Of a stretch of 42,783 nucleotides of DNA, positions 34,801 through 42,600 are shown piece after piece. Each line of letters opens with the position of its first letter. Within the stretch, counting starts at the first letter, position 1. The position numbers and the translations under genes are program-made. The stretch comes from an uncultured Duodenibacillus sp. (GTDB lineage Bacteria > Pseudomonadota > Gammaproteobacteria > Burkholderiales > Burkholderiaceae_F). Location of the stretch: the NCBI GenBank assembly GCA_944390715.1, contig CALXQS010000017.1:1-42783 (forward strand), read 5' to 3'. A model generated the notes under the pieces. It was not told the origin of the DNA and did no database searches. It worked only from the letters and a program-made list of their open reading frames with translations.

Positions 34801-35820
34801 CTACTGCGCTTTGGGAGGCGTCAGCGCAAAATCCTCCGCTGCACGCCCCCAAACGTCTGCCCAGTCGCCTGTCAATGCACCTTTTGCGTAGTCCACCACA
34901 CGATTTTCAAAAAAGTTGGTGTGCGTCACGCCGAGCATTGCATCGACCCAGGGCAGAGGATTTTTAGCCACACCGAAAATAGCCTTCATGCCCATTGCCG
35001 TGAGCCTTCGATCGGCAATGTAGCGGATGTATGACTTGACCTCATCGGGCGACAATTTCTGCATTTCATGCACGCCGAAGGCTAGTTCTATGAACCGGTC
35101 TTCGAGTTCCACCATTTTCTCGGCAATGGTGTAGATCTCCCGCTTGAGCGAATCTGTCCAAAGCTCCTTGTTTTGAGCAATGTACTCTCGAAACAGCTTG
35201 ATCATGGATTCCGTATGCAGCGTCTCGTCATTGATCGACCAGGCAATGATCTGTCCCATGCCGCGCATCGTGCCGTTGCGCGTAAAGTTGAGCAGCATCA
35301 CGAAGCTCGAAAAAAGCTGCATGCCTTCGGTAAATCCCGAAAAAGCAGCCATTTTTGCCGCAATGCTTTCATTGTCGTTGAGCCTCAGGCCGTGAAAGTA
35401 TTCATGCTTGTCGGCCATGGCCTGGTACTGCAGAAACTCGTTGTAGATAGCCTCCGGCATGCCCAGCGTTTCGATAAGGTGCGAATATGCGGCAATATGC
35501 ACGGCCTCGCGCGCCGCAAAACTCGAGAGCATCATGCGCACCTCCGGTTGCGGAAACGCCGGCAGATAGGTGTAGACATAGGCAGCGCTCACATCAATGT
35601 CGCCCTGCGTAAAGAAGCGGAAAACCTTGGTGAGGAAATCTCGCTCGGATTCGTTGAGCCGATTGCGCCAGTCCTTGACGTCTTCAACCATCGGGACTTC
35701 GGTCCACAGCCAATGCATCTGCTCGCTTTGCATAAAGGCCTCATACGCCCAGGGATAGGCAAAAGGCTTGTAGTAGTCCCGCGTCTGCGTCAGCAGCGTT
35801 TTATCTTTTGCGTTGCTCAT
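34801..35820 (-). CDS. nrdB: Class I ribonucleotide reductase, radical subunit (NrdB)
   Basis: This 339-residue diiron subunit makes the radical for NrdA. The ligands lie in canonical spacing: Asp74 (TQGDID), Glu105 and His108 (REAVH), Glu165 (FTEGMQ), Glu199 and His202 (NDETLH). Tyr112 in HIAAYSH matches the radical Tyr122 of E. coli R2, so a standard tyrosyl-radical class Ia-like enzyme is predicted. The N-terminus starts straight with the ferritin-like fold and has no ATP-cone. The C-terminus (DFALTPPKAQ) would bind NrdA. It lies 25 bp after nrdA in one operon. Confidence 0.95.
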   Translation of the reverse strand: MSNAKDKTLLTQTRDYYKPFAYPWAYEAFMQSEQMHWLWTEVPMVEDVKDWRNRLNESERDFLTKVFRFFTQGDIDVSAAYVYTYLPAFPQPEVRMMLSSFAAREAVHIAAYSHLIETLGMPEAIYNEFLQYQAMADKHEYFHGLRLNDNESIAAKMAAFSGFTEGMQLFSSFVMLLNFTRNGTMRGMGQIIAWSINDETLHTESMIKLFREYIAQNKELWTDSLKREIYTIAEKMVELEDRFIELAFGVHEMQKLSPDEVKSYIRYIADRRLTAMGMKAIFGVAKNPLPWVDAMLGVTHTNFFENRVVDYAKGALTGDWADVWGRAAEDFALTPPKAQ

Positions 35821-35845
35821 AAATCTTTCTCACAATCTTTGACCA

Positions 35846-37621
35846 TCAGCCCTCACAGGCCAGACAGGTGCTGTCTTCGAGCACTTCGCGCATGTTGATG
35901 TCTTCTTCAATGCGGCGTCTTTCAAGAGCCACGCCGATGCGATCAGCTTTGCGAAGCTTGTCGCTGCGGCAGTAGTAAAGCGATTTAAGCCCCTTCTTCC
36001 AGGCCAAAAAATGACAGGCGTGCAGATAAGCTATCGAAACATCGGCAGGGAAAAAGAGATTGACCGATTGGCCCTGATCAATGAACTGCTGTCGATCAGC
36101 TGCAAGCTCAATAATCCAGCGCTGATCAAGTTCCTGCGCAGTTTTAAAAACATCCCGCGTGTGCTTGGGAATCGCTTCAAGGTGCTCAACGCTGCCGTCA
36201 TGCGCAATGATGTCGGCCCAGACTTCATCCGTATTCATGCCGAGCTTTTCGAGCACGTCGACAAGATAGCGGTTTTTCACAATGTGCGCGCCGGAGATCG
36301 TATCCTGCCGGTAGACATTGGCGCGCCGAGGTTCAATCGAAGGACTGGTGTTGCCGCAAATCAGACTTGACGAAGCATTGGGCGCCACCGCCATCCAATG
36401 AGAAAAACGCCGCTCAATGCCTGCTGCCTTGGCATCGGGACACGGTCCCCTCAAGGCGCACAGACGTGCATCAGCCGCCGCGCAGCACTTTTGGATGTGC
36501 GCAAAAATCTGCTTGTTGATTGACTTGGCCAGCGCGCAGTCAAAAGGAATGCCTTTTTTCTGAAAATAAGCATGCAGCCCCATCGCACCCAAGCCGACAG
36601 AGCGCTCACGCTCGGCCGAGCGTCTGGCGCGAACGATGGCATCGGGCGCATGGTCGATGAAATACTGCAGCACGTTGTCGAGAAACTCCATGACATCATC
36701 GATAAAGCGCGGCTCGTCTTTCCATTCATCATAGTGTTCGAGATTAACTGAACTCAGACAGCACACCGCCGTGCGGTCTTCATTGGTCGGCAGAAAAATT
36801 TCCGTGCACAAGTTCGAGCCGTTGATTTTGAGGCCCTGCGCTTTGAGCCAGGATGGCAGCGCACGATTTGCCGTATCCGTAAAGACAAGATACGGCTCGC
36901 CCGTTTGCATGCGCAGCTCCAGTATGCGCTGCCAGATATCCCTAGCGCTCACCGTCTCGACGACTTTTTCTGAGTGAGGATCTATCAGCGGCCAGTCGTC
37001 ATCGGCATCACGATCGAGCATGCTCTGCTCAATTTTGCGCATGAATGCATCGGTGATATTGATGCCGTGATGCAAATTAAGCGTGCGCATGTTCTGATCG
37101 CCCGTGGGCTTTCGCATTTCAATGAACTGCACGATATCCGGGTGATCAATCGACAAAAAGGCCGCATAAGATCCGCGCCTGGTCGTTCCCTGACGATAGG
37201 CCAGACACGCTGCGTCATAGACCTTTAGGTGCGGCATGACGCCGACGCTTTTTTCATCAGCGCTGCGAATGCCCAGGTGAATGCCTACGCCGCCGCCGAG
37301 CATCGACAAGCAGTTCACCTCGGTAAGCGTCTGCAGCAGACCTTCGGCGCTGTCGTGCATGTAGCTCAGAAAGCAGCTCACGGGCAGTCCCCGCTTCATG
37401 CGGCCGAAGGAAAGCACAGGGGTTGAAAAGCTCAGCCACTGACGGCTCGCGTAGTCGTAGATGCGCTGAGCGTGCTCGTCGTCGCTCGCAAAAGACTGCG
37501 CAACAAAGGCAAGCCGCTCCTGAGGACTTTTCTCTTCAGGCCGCATATAGCTTTCGCGCAGACGCACCAATCCAAGTTCATCAAAGAGCGCATCGCGTGA
37601 AAAATCCATCTTGATCGTCAT
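35846..37621 (-). CDS. nrdA: Class I ribonucleotide reductase, catalytic subunit without ATP-cone
   Basis: This 591-residue subunit reduces ribonucleoside diphosphates. ATG 37621 gives MTIKMDFSRDALFDELGLV; the frame also opens at 37636. Active-site residues are present: Cys in PVSCFLS, the N-x-C-x-E set in NLCTEI, the partner Cys in VCCLSSVN, the Tyr pair in SLYYCR, and the C-terminal redox pair CLACEG. The specificity-site region (GVGIHLGIRS) is normal. E. coli NrdA is 761 residues; the difference is mainly at the N-terminus, where the ATP-cone activity domain is absent. Inhibition by dATP through a cone is therefore unlikely. Candidate regulatory sites lie just upstream. Confidence 0.94.
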   Translation of the reverse strand: MTIKMDFSRDALFDELGLVRLRESYMRPEEKSPQERLAFVAQSFASDDEHAQRIYDYASRQWLSFSTPVLSFGRMKRGLPVSCFLSYMHDSAEGLLQTLTEVNCLSMLGGGVGIHLGIRSADEKSVGVMPHLKVYDAACLAYRQGTTRRGSYAAFLSIDHPDIVQFIEMRKPTGDQNMRTLNLHHGINITDAFMRKIEQSMLDRDADDDWPLIDPHSEKVVETVSARDIWQRILELRMQTGEPYLVFTDTANRALPSWLKAQGLKINGSNLCTEIFLPTNEDRTAVCCLSSVNLEHYDEWKDEPRFIDDVMEFLDNVLQYFIDHAPDAIVRARRSAERERSVGLGAMGLHAYFQKKGIPFDCALAKSINKQIFAHIQKCCAAADARLCALRGPCPDAKAAGIERRFSHWMAVAPNASSSLICGNTSPSIEPRRANVYRQDTISGAHIVKNRYLVDVLEKLGMNTDEVWADIIAHDGSVEHLEAIPKHTRDVFKTAQELDQRWIIELAADRQQFIDQGQSVNLFFPADVSIAYLHACHFLAWKKGLKSLYYCRSDKLRKADRIGVALERRRIEEDINMREVLEDSTCLACEG

Positions 37622-37630
37622 AGCAAAAAA

Positions 37631-37646
37631 AAACAATATTTAGTGA
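37631..37646 (-). promoter_or_regulatory. NrdR-box-like site upstream of nrdA
   Basis: The 16 bases AAACAATATTTAGTGA match the NrdR consensus (ACACWATATATWGTGT) at about 13 positions, counting the degenerate ones. The site lies 10 bp before the nrdA start. A weaker second copy (CTATACACAA, 37659-37668) follows at 25 bp. NrdR sites usually come in pairs spaced by about three helical turns, so the spacing here is not ideal. Confidence 0.42.
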
Positions 37647-38008
37647 ATCGTTTCGTGACTATACACAACCTTTTGTATGTTTGATATCCCCCTGTTGCAG
37701 TAGTCATAGAGAAGCCGCGCAAACCGAAACAAAGAGCGCTTCATCTTCCTGCTGACAAATCAAACCGTATTGCTAGGAATTAGGCACGCAAAGTGCATGC
37801 GCAGAAACCGGAACTGAAAATGCCCGAAGAGTCCTAGAGAAAACTCATCGGGCAGCTGCAAAGCGTACAGGCTGGGAAAAACCGCACAACCGACGCCTTC
37901 ATTATTGGTGCCGCAGCAATACGCCATCGTGGCTTGACGGCATTGCTTGGAATTGAAAAACTCCCGGCGCACCTCAATCGTTAGTGATCTAGTGAGCCGA
38001 GAGTTCAG

Positions 38009-38039
38009 GTCCCCAGAAAGCGCTTCGCTTTCTGGGGAC
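38009..38039. repeat. Perfect 14-bp stem-loop downstream of feoB
   Basis: GTCCCCAGAAAGCG, loop CTT, CGCTTTCTGGGGAC is an exact inverted repeat. No T tract follows on either strand, so it is not a standard terminator. It might be a transposon end, an RNA stability element or a protein-binding site. Confidence 0.65.
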
Positions 38040-38070
38040 ATTTCACAGTCCCAGGGGAGTTTTCTTCAAA

Positions 38071-38089
38071 GCAAGCTTAAGAAGCTTGC
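38071..38089 (-). terminator. Weak terminator-like hairpin adjoining the feoB stop
   Basis: An 8-bp stem (GCAAGCTT 38071-38078, AAGCTTGC 38082-38089) with loop AAG begins one base after the feoB stop codon. On the minus strand only TTTG follows. Confidence 0.35.
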
Positions 38090-38090
38090 A

Positions 38091-40448
38091 TTAGGCACGG
38101 GCCACAATCGGGATGATGCGCGGGCCCTTGCCGCGGTTCTTGCTCACCCAGCTGCGCATAAAGGCAAGAAGGCCAGCCAGCAGCGCCACGGAGATGCTGA
38201 TTGCAACCACTGCGTAGACGGGATCCTGTGCAAAGGTGCCCACGCGATAGACGATTGTTGCCGCAGAGTATCCCAGCACAGTCGTCCAAGCTGCCAAAAA
38301 GAGCGTCCAGGCAGCGCCGGCTTCACGATAGACGGCAGCAATGGCCGCCACGCAAGGCAGGTACAGAAGAACCATCATCAGATAGGCAAAGGCAGCCAGC
38401 TGAGAACCGAAAAGCTTTTGCATGACGGCAATCGAGTCGACGGCCACGCCCTGCTCTTCAGCAGCGGCTGCGGTATCGGACAGATCGCCGATGCGAATGC
38501 CGAGAGGATCAGTAAAGGCTGAGACCATGCCCGAAAGATTATCGACAATCGACTGTCCGGCTTCAGCCATAATCGCGCCCAGCGACCATCCTTCGTCAGC
38601 TTCTTCCTCTTGTGCGGGAGCCGCGGCTCCCATCTTCTCATTTTCAGTGCGAGCCATTGCGTCATAGAGCGAATTCATCGTGCCCACAACAGCTTCCTTG
38701 GCCAGCACGCCCGTGAAGATGCCCACGGCCGCAGGCCAGTTTTCCTGCGTCACGCCCATCGGTTCGAGCACTGGAGAAATGGTCTTGCCGATCTCGGAGA
38801 GCACTGAGTGATCGGTGTCTTCGTTTCCGAAGCTGCCGTCCGTACCCCAGGAATTAAGGAAGCACAGCAAAGCCACGATCACGACGATCACGCGGCCGGC
38901 ACGGCTCACGAAGGCCTTCAGACGGTCCCACGTGCGCAGCATGACGCCCTTGAAGGTCGGAATGTGATACGGAGGAATTTCCATCACGAAGGCAGCCGCC
39001 TCGCCCGGCAGCACATACTTCTTCACCAAGAAGCCCGTGAGAATGGCTGCCAGGATGCCGATGAGGTAAATGCCAAAGACAAGGTTTTGTCCGTTGTGCG
39101 GGAAAAATGCAGTGGCAAAGAGCACGTACACCGGCAGTCTGGCGCCGCAAGACATGAAGGGAGCCATGAGGATGGTGATGATGCGGTCCACCGCACGGTC
39201 CATCGTACGCGTGGCCATGATGGCGGGAACGCCGCAGCCAAAGCCCACCAAAAGCGGAACGAATGCTTTGCCGGGAAGGCCAAGCGCGCGCATCAGACGG
39301 TCCATCACAAAGGCTGCGCGGGCCATGTAGCCCGAATCCTCAAGCACAGCCAAAAACAAAAAGAGAAAGAACACGGGCGGCACGAACGTAGAAATCGTCT
39401 GAATGCCGCCGCCGATGCTGTCGGCAAGAATCACGCGCAGCCACTCGGGCGAGCCCATTGAATCGAGCAGGCGGCCAAAGCCGTCGACAAAAATGCCGCC
39501 GAACAAAATATCGAAGAAGTCGATGAACGCAGCGCCGAAATTCTGCGTAAACAAAAACATGACGTACATGACGGCCAGAAAGATCGGCAGGCCCAGCCAG
39601 CGGTTGAGCACCACGCGGTCAATCTTGTCGGTCATCGTCACCGACATTTCGCCTTCGCGCACGACGGCCTTTTGCGCCACCGAGCTTACGAACTGATAGC
39701 GTCCGTCGGCAATCGCAATGTCGGCGTCCCCATCGAAATCTTTGTTGAAGGGCTCGAGCACATCGGCAACCTTTTGCAGGGCTCCTGCCGGGAGCTTGTC
39801 CTCGATGCCCGGAGCCGCCTCAAGAATCTGCAGGGCGTACCAGCCGGCGCGGTCGACATTCATCTTCTGAAGCCGGGCTTCAATCTCGCGAGCGGCCTTG
39901 TTGATGCGCGGATCAAATTCGGCTCTCTCGGCAGGCACAACCGGATTTTTCAGAAATTCGTTGATGCGCTTTTTGAGATTTTTGACGCCCTGCTCGCGAG
40001 AGGCCACGACGCCCACCACGGGGCAGCCGAGCTCGCGCTCAATCGCTTCAAGGTCAATGCGCATTTTGTGCGACTGTGCAATGTCGAGCATGTTGACCAC
40101 AACCATCATCGGCACGCGCATCTCGATGAGCTGCGTCGTGAGATAGAGATTGCGCTCAAGGTTGGAAGCGTCGACGATGTTGATCACAGCCTGTGCTTCG
40201 CCCGTCAGGATGTAGTCGCGGGCAATGCGCTCGTCTTCGCCCGAGTGCGAAGCGGGCGTAATCGAATAAATGCCCGGCAGATCGACGATTTCAACGTCGT
40301 TGTTTTCATAGCTGTAGCGGCCAACCTTCTTGTCGACCGTCACGCCGGGCCAATTTCCGACTTCCTGCCGCGAGCCGGTCAAAGCGTTAAAGAGCGTCGT
40401 CTTTCCGCAATTCGGATTGCCGACAATGCAGATTATGTTTTTGCTCAT
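38091..40448 (-). CDS. feoB: Ferrous iron transporter FeoB (second locus)
   Basis: This 785-residue inner-membrane Fe2+ transporter has no fused FeoA domain. Its G domain starts at residue 8: GNPNCGKTTLFNALTG (G1), EVGNWPGVTVDKK (switch), DLPGIYSITPASHSGEDER (G3), VVNMLDIA (G4). The transport part includes GCGVPAIMATRTMD, APFMSCGARLPVY, and GVLAKEAVVGTMNSLYD. A loop rich in Ala and Glu (KMGAAAPAQEEEADEGW) interrupts it, followed by a segment typical of the gammaproteobacterial long FeoB form. It is last of a feoA-feoA-feoB operon on the minus strand, 66 bp after feoA. It differs clearly from the fused copy at 13472 and is not a recent duplicate. Confidence 0.96.
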   Translation of the reverse strand: MSKNIICIVGNPNCGKTTLFNALTGSRQEVGNWPGVTVDKKVGRYSYENNDVEIVDLPGIYSITPASHSGEDERIARDYILTGEAQAVINIVDASNLERNLYLTTQLIEMRVPMMVVVNMLDIAQSHKMRIDLEAIERELGCPVVGVVASREQGVKNLKKRINEFLKNPVVPAERAEFDPRINKAAREIEARLQKMNVDRAGWYALQILEAAPGIEDKLPAGALQKVADVLEPFNKDFDGDADIAIADGRYQFVSSVAQKAVVREGEMSVTMTDKIDRVVLNRWLGLPIFLAVMYVMFLFTQNFGAAFIDFFDILFGGIFVDGFGRLLDSMGSPEWLRVILADSIGGGIQTISTFVPPVFFLFLFLAVLEDSGYMARAAFVMDRLMRALGLPGKAFVPLLVGFGCGVPAIMATRTMDRAVDRIITILMAPFMSCGARLPVYVLFATAFFPHNGQNLVFGIYLIGILAAILTGFLVKKYVLPGEAAAFVMEIPPYHIPTFKGVMLRTWDRLKAFVSRAGRVIVVIVALLCFLNSWGTDGSFGNEDTDHSVLSEIGKTISPVLEPMGVTQENWPAAVGIFTGVLAKEAVVGTMNSLYDAMARTENEKMGAAAPAQEEEADEGWSLGAIMAEAGQSIVDNLSGMVSAFTDPLGIRIGDLSDTAAAAEEQGVAVDSIAVMQKLFGSQLAAFAYLMMVLLYLPCVAAIAAVYREAGAAWTLFLAAWTTVLGYSAATIVYRVGTFAQDPVYAVVAISISVALLAGLLAFMRSWVSKNRGKGPRIIPIVARA

Positions 40449-40514
40449 CTTGATGATTCCGTTATTCCAATGGTTTGATGCTGGTGCTGTTTTTAGCTGC
40501 GAGGGCGGTGATCT

Positions 40515-40742
40515 TTAGTTTGTGGTCACTTCCATAATGGCCGCCTCATCCTTTCTGACGCTGATGAAGCTGCCCCGCACTCGGATTTCCACCGGGTCGC
40601 CCAAAGGCGCCACGCGCACCACTTCAAAAGCCGTGCCGGGCGTTGCTCCCAGCATCAGCAAGCGGCGGCGATATTCACACGCCGACTTGCTGTAGCCCTT
40701 GATCGTTCCCTTTGCACCTGGTTGAAGGTCTTTCAGAAGCAT
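40515..40742 (-). CDS. feoA: FeoA, cytoplasmic partner of FeoB
   Basis: This 75-residue SH3-like protein reads MLLKDLQPGAKGTIKGYSKS at the start, then YRRRLLMLGATPGTAFEVVR and GDPVEIRVRGSFISVRKDEA, all standard for FeoA. It supports FeoB-driven Fe2+ uptake. It is second of three genes, 27 bp after the first feoA-like gene. Confidence 0.94.
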   Translation of the reverse strand: MLLKDLQPGAKGTIKGYSKSACEYRRRLLMLGATPGTAFEVVRVAPLGDPVEIRVRGSFISVRKDEAAIMEVTTN

Positions 40743-40769
40743 TTGTGCATTTCCTTTTTTGAACTTGGT

Positions 40770-41009
40770 TCAGTAGACGTAAATCTTTTGCGCAACGTCG
40801 TAGTTGACGCCGATGCGGCCATCGCCGACCGCAATGAGGATGCTCTCGTTGAGAGTGCCTGCAAGCACGCGCACTGCCGAACCGACATGCAGACCCAACT
40901 CATCGAGACGATCGGCCTCGCCGCGGTCAAGTTTGATTTTGGCCACAACAGCTGGTTCGTCGAGTTTGAGTTCTGTGAGCTTGCGGATCCTGCGCTCGAT
41001 AGATGTCAT
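40770..41009 (-). CDS. feoA: FeoA-like protein, first gene of the Feo operon
   Basis: This is a 79-residue FeoA-domain protein: LTELKLDEPAVVAKIKLDRG, then ADRLDELGLHVGSAVRVLAG, and a C-terminal DVAQKIYVY. ATG 41009 or the adjacent ATG 41012 is chosen for two reasons: GGAA lies just before, and the promoter at 41079-41107 would put the transcript start near 41074, so starts at 41072 or 41162 would have no leader. It has a shorter, less typical FeoA sequence than the next gene. Two FeoA proteins before one FeoB are common in proteobacteria. Confidence 0.85.
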   Translation of the reverse strand: MTSIERRIRKLTELKLDEPAVVAKIKLDRGEADRLDELGLHVGSAVRVLAGTLNESILIAVGDGRIGVNYDVAQKIYVY

Positions 41010-41078
41010 CATTTCTTCCGTGTTCTTCGTGTTTGCAAAAACTCGGGGCGCACTGTCCCCTTTGCTTTCCATCTGCGA

Positions 41079-41107
41079 AATATAATGAGAATTATTCTCA
41101 ACATCAA
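41079..41107 (-). promoter_or_regulatory. Feo operon promoter with Fur box in the spacer
   Basis: On the minus strand TTGATG (-35, 41107-41102) and TATATT (-10, 41084-41079) are 17 bp apart. The spacer contains TGAGAAT-T-ATTCTCA (on +, 41086-41100), a perfect 7-1-7 inverted repeat of the Fur type. The 19-mer around it matches the classic Fur consensus at about 15 positions. Iron-loaded Fur would block this promoter directly. Confidence 0.8.
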
Positions 41108-41109
41108 CA

Positions 41110-41414
41110 CTAAAACAAATTGCTTTTTTATTGCAATGACACCTGAGTGCTTTGATTTTCAATGAGATTTTCTTATCCTTGAAGGATGCAAATGAGAATA
41201 TTTTTCGGCCAATTATTGACTAAACGCAAATCAGAACAATTCTCATAACGATTTTCAAACTTTTTTATGATTCTTCTGTCGTCGGCATTGCCTGGCAATT
41301 CTGCGTCGCGGCTCTTGCAGAAGTCATTGCAAATCGCGTGCTTTCGCACAAAAAACAAAGCCGAACCAGGACAAATGCCCGATCCGGCTTGAAAAATCAA
41401 AAAGTGAGTCGCAG
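41110..41414. other. Intergenic region upstream of the Feo operon
   Basis: No gene is supported. A weaker Fur-like sequence (GCAAATGAGAATATTTTTC, 41188-41206) and a single half-site near 41238-41246 (ATTCTCATA) lie 100-170 bp above the Feo promoter. The terminator of the next gene is at 41349-41390. Confidence 0.45.
41349..41390 (-). terminator. Terminator of the 3-hydroxyisobutyrate-dehydrogenase-family gene
   Basis: AAGCCG (41358-41363) pairs with CGGCTT (41385-41390). On the minus strand the stem is followed by TTTGTTTTTTG. It lies 25 bp after the stop at 41415. Confidence 0.72.
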
Positions 41415-42314
41415 CTACTTCTTCGTCGTCGGCCTCGGCAGACGGATGATGAGCGAAGAGGTGTCAAACCTGCGGCCGCCCAAGCGCTGCACATCTCCGT
41501 AAAACTGGTCGACCAGAGCCGTCAAGGGCAGCACGGAGCCATTGCGCTTGGCTTCAGCCAGCGCAATGCCCAAATCCTTGCGCATCCAATCGACGGCAAA
41601 GCCGAAATCGAAGGCGTTGTCGACCATGGTTGCGCCGCGCGCCTTCATCTGCCAGCTGCCGGCCGCCCCCTTCTCGAGCACCGGCAGCACAAGCTTCATG
41701 TCCAAGCCGGCATTCAAGCCAAAGGCCACAGCTTCAGAAAGTCCCTGCACGATGCCCGCAATGCAGATCTGGTTGACCATTTTGGCAAGCTGCCCGCAGC
41801 CGGCCGCTCCCACGCGCGTCACCGAGCAGGCATAAGCCTCAATGACGTCCGCGACGGCTTCAAAAGCCTTTTGATCACCGCCCACCATCACGGTCAAAAC
41901 GCCGTTTTCAGCTCCTGCTTGACCACCCGAGACAGGCGCGTCGAGAAACGTCATGCCGCGCTCGGCAAAAAGCGCGCTCATTTCACGGGCAACATCAGCA
42001 GAATCGGTTGTGTGATCCACAAAGACAGCGCCGCTTTTCATGCCGGCAAGCGCTCCGTTTTCTCCGAGCACAACCTCTCGAAGATCCTTATCTTCGCCCA
42101 CGCAGGCAAAAACGATGTCGCAGCCTTTTGCGGCCTGCGCAGGCGTTGCCGCCCACTGCGCACCATACTGCTGAGCCCACTTCTGCGCCTTTTCCTGCGT
42201 GCGGTTGTAGACCGTCACGTTGTGTCCGGCCGCTACCAGATGTCCCGCCATGGGGTAGCCCATGACGCCAAGTCCCAGAAAAGCAACTTTGCGCACTTGT
42301 TTAGCTTGGTTCAT
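41415..42314 (-). CDS. NAD(P)-dependent 3-hydroxyisobutyrate dehydrogenase-family enzyme
   Basis: This 299-residue beta-hydroxyacid dehydrogenase belongs to the group of GarR (tartronate semialdehyde reductase) and MmsB. The dinucleotide fold is FLGLGVMGYPMAGHL with NRT after the second strand, the mark of NADP(H) preference. DAPVSGGQAGAENG binds substrate. The catalytic Lys is in GCGQLAKMVNQ. The C-terminal helical half has DFGFAVDWMRKDLGIALAEA. Family members act on different 3-hydroxy acids, and no neighbouring pathway gene tells which. ATG 42314 matches the family start. It is transcribed alone. Confidence 0.88.
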   Translation of the reverse strand: MNQAKQVRKVAFLGLGVMGYPMAGHLVAAGHNVTVYNRTQEKAQKWAQQYGAQWAATPAQAAKGCDIVFACVGEDKDLREVVLGENGALAGMKSGAVFVDHTTDSADVAREMSALFAERGMTFLDAPVSGGQAGAENGVLTVMVGGDQKAFEAVADVIEAYACSVTRVGAAGCGQLAKMVNQICIAGIVQGLSEAVAFGLNAGLDMKLVLPVLEKGAAGSWQMKARGATMVDNAFDFGFAVDWMRKDLGIALAEAKRNGSVLPLTALVDQFYGDVQRLGGRRFDTSSLIIRLPRPTTKK

Positions 42315-42564
42315 AGAAAATCGACGCTCAAACCGCTCTATTCATGCAAGGGAGCAAGCGCCGCCTCCTTTCGGTATTTGGTCAGACAAATTTTATACTT
42401 TGCGCCCGAGACGCAGGTGTTTTCAACTCAAACACACCAAAAAAAGCTTTTTCGCCCTCTTCTGCCGTCAAAGCCGCTCGAAGCTGTGCTGCAAAAGATG
42501 ATGTCCTTGCTGCCAGCCATCTTCTCTTTGTTGAAAAGCCTCAACACTTTGACTATTAACCGGA

Positions 42565-42593
42565 TTGTGAAATAGTTAACACTTTGATATAAT
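42565..42593 (+). promoter_or_regulatory. Sigma-70-type promoter before the IS630-like transposase
   Basis: TTGTGA (42565-42570) and TATAAT (42588-42593) are separated by 17 bp, 7 bp before the ATG at 42601. The repeat AACACTTTGA appears twice, at 42543-42552 and 42579-42588, 36 bp apart. Part of this stretch may be the terminal repeat of the element. Confidence 0.55.
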
Positions 42594-42600
42594 TGGGGCT

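Larger units (their letters stand above)
37622..38090. other. Intergenic region between nrdA and feoB
   Basis: These 469 bp hold no gene I can support. A 93-codon minus frame at 37760-38041 resembles no family and has no good start context. Seen here: an NrdR-box-like sequence near nrdA, a perfect 14-bp hairpin at 38009-38039, and a small hairpin touching the feoB stop at 38071-38089. The segment 37740-38000 could be a decayed insertion, but I recognise no end repeats. Confidence 0.5.

Noticed and set aside
37760..38041. Possible 93-residue minus-strand protein
   Set aside because: It has no RBS, signal or domain, and its start overlaps the perfect hairpin. Kept as unexplained intergenic DNA.
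41173..41400. Possible 75-residue minus-strand protein above the Feo promoter
   Set aside because: It overlaps the terminator at 41349-41390, and composition and start context are poor.
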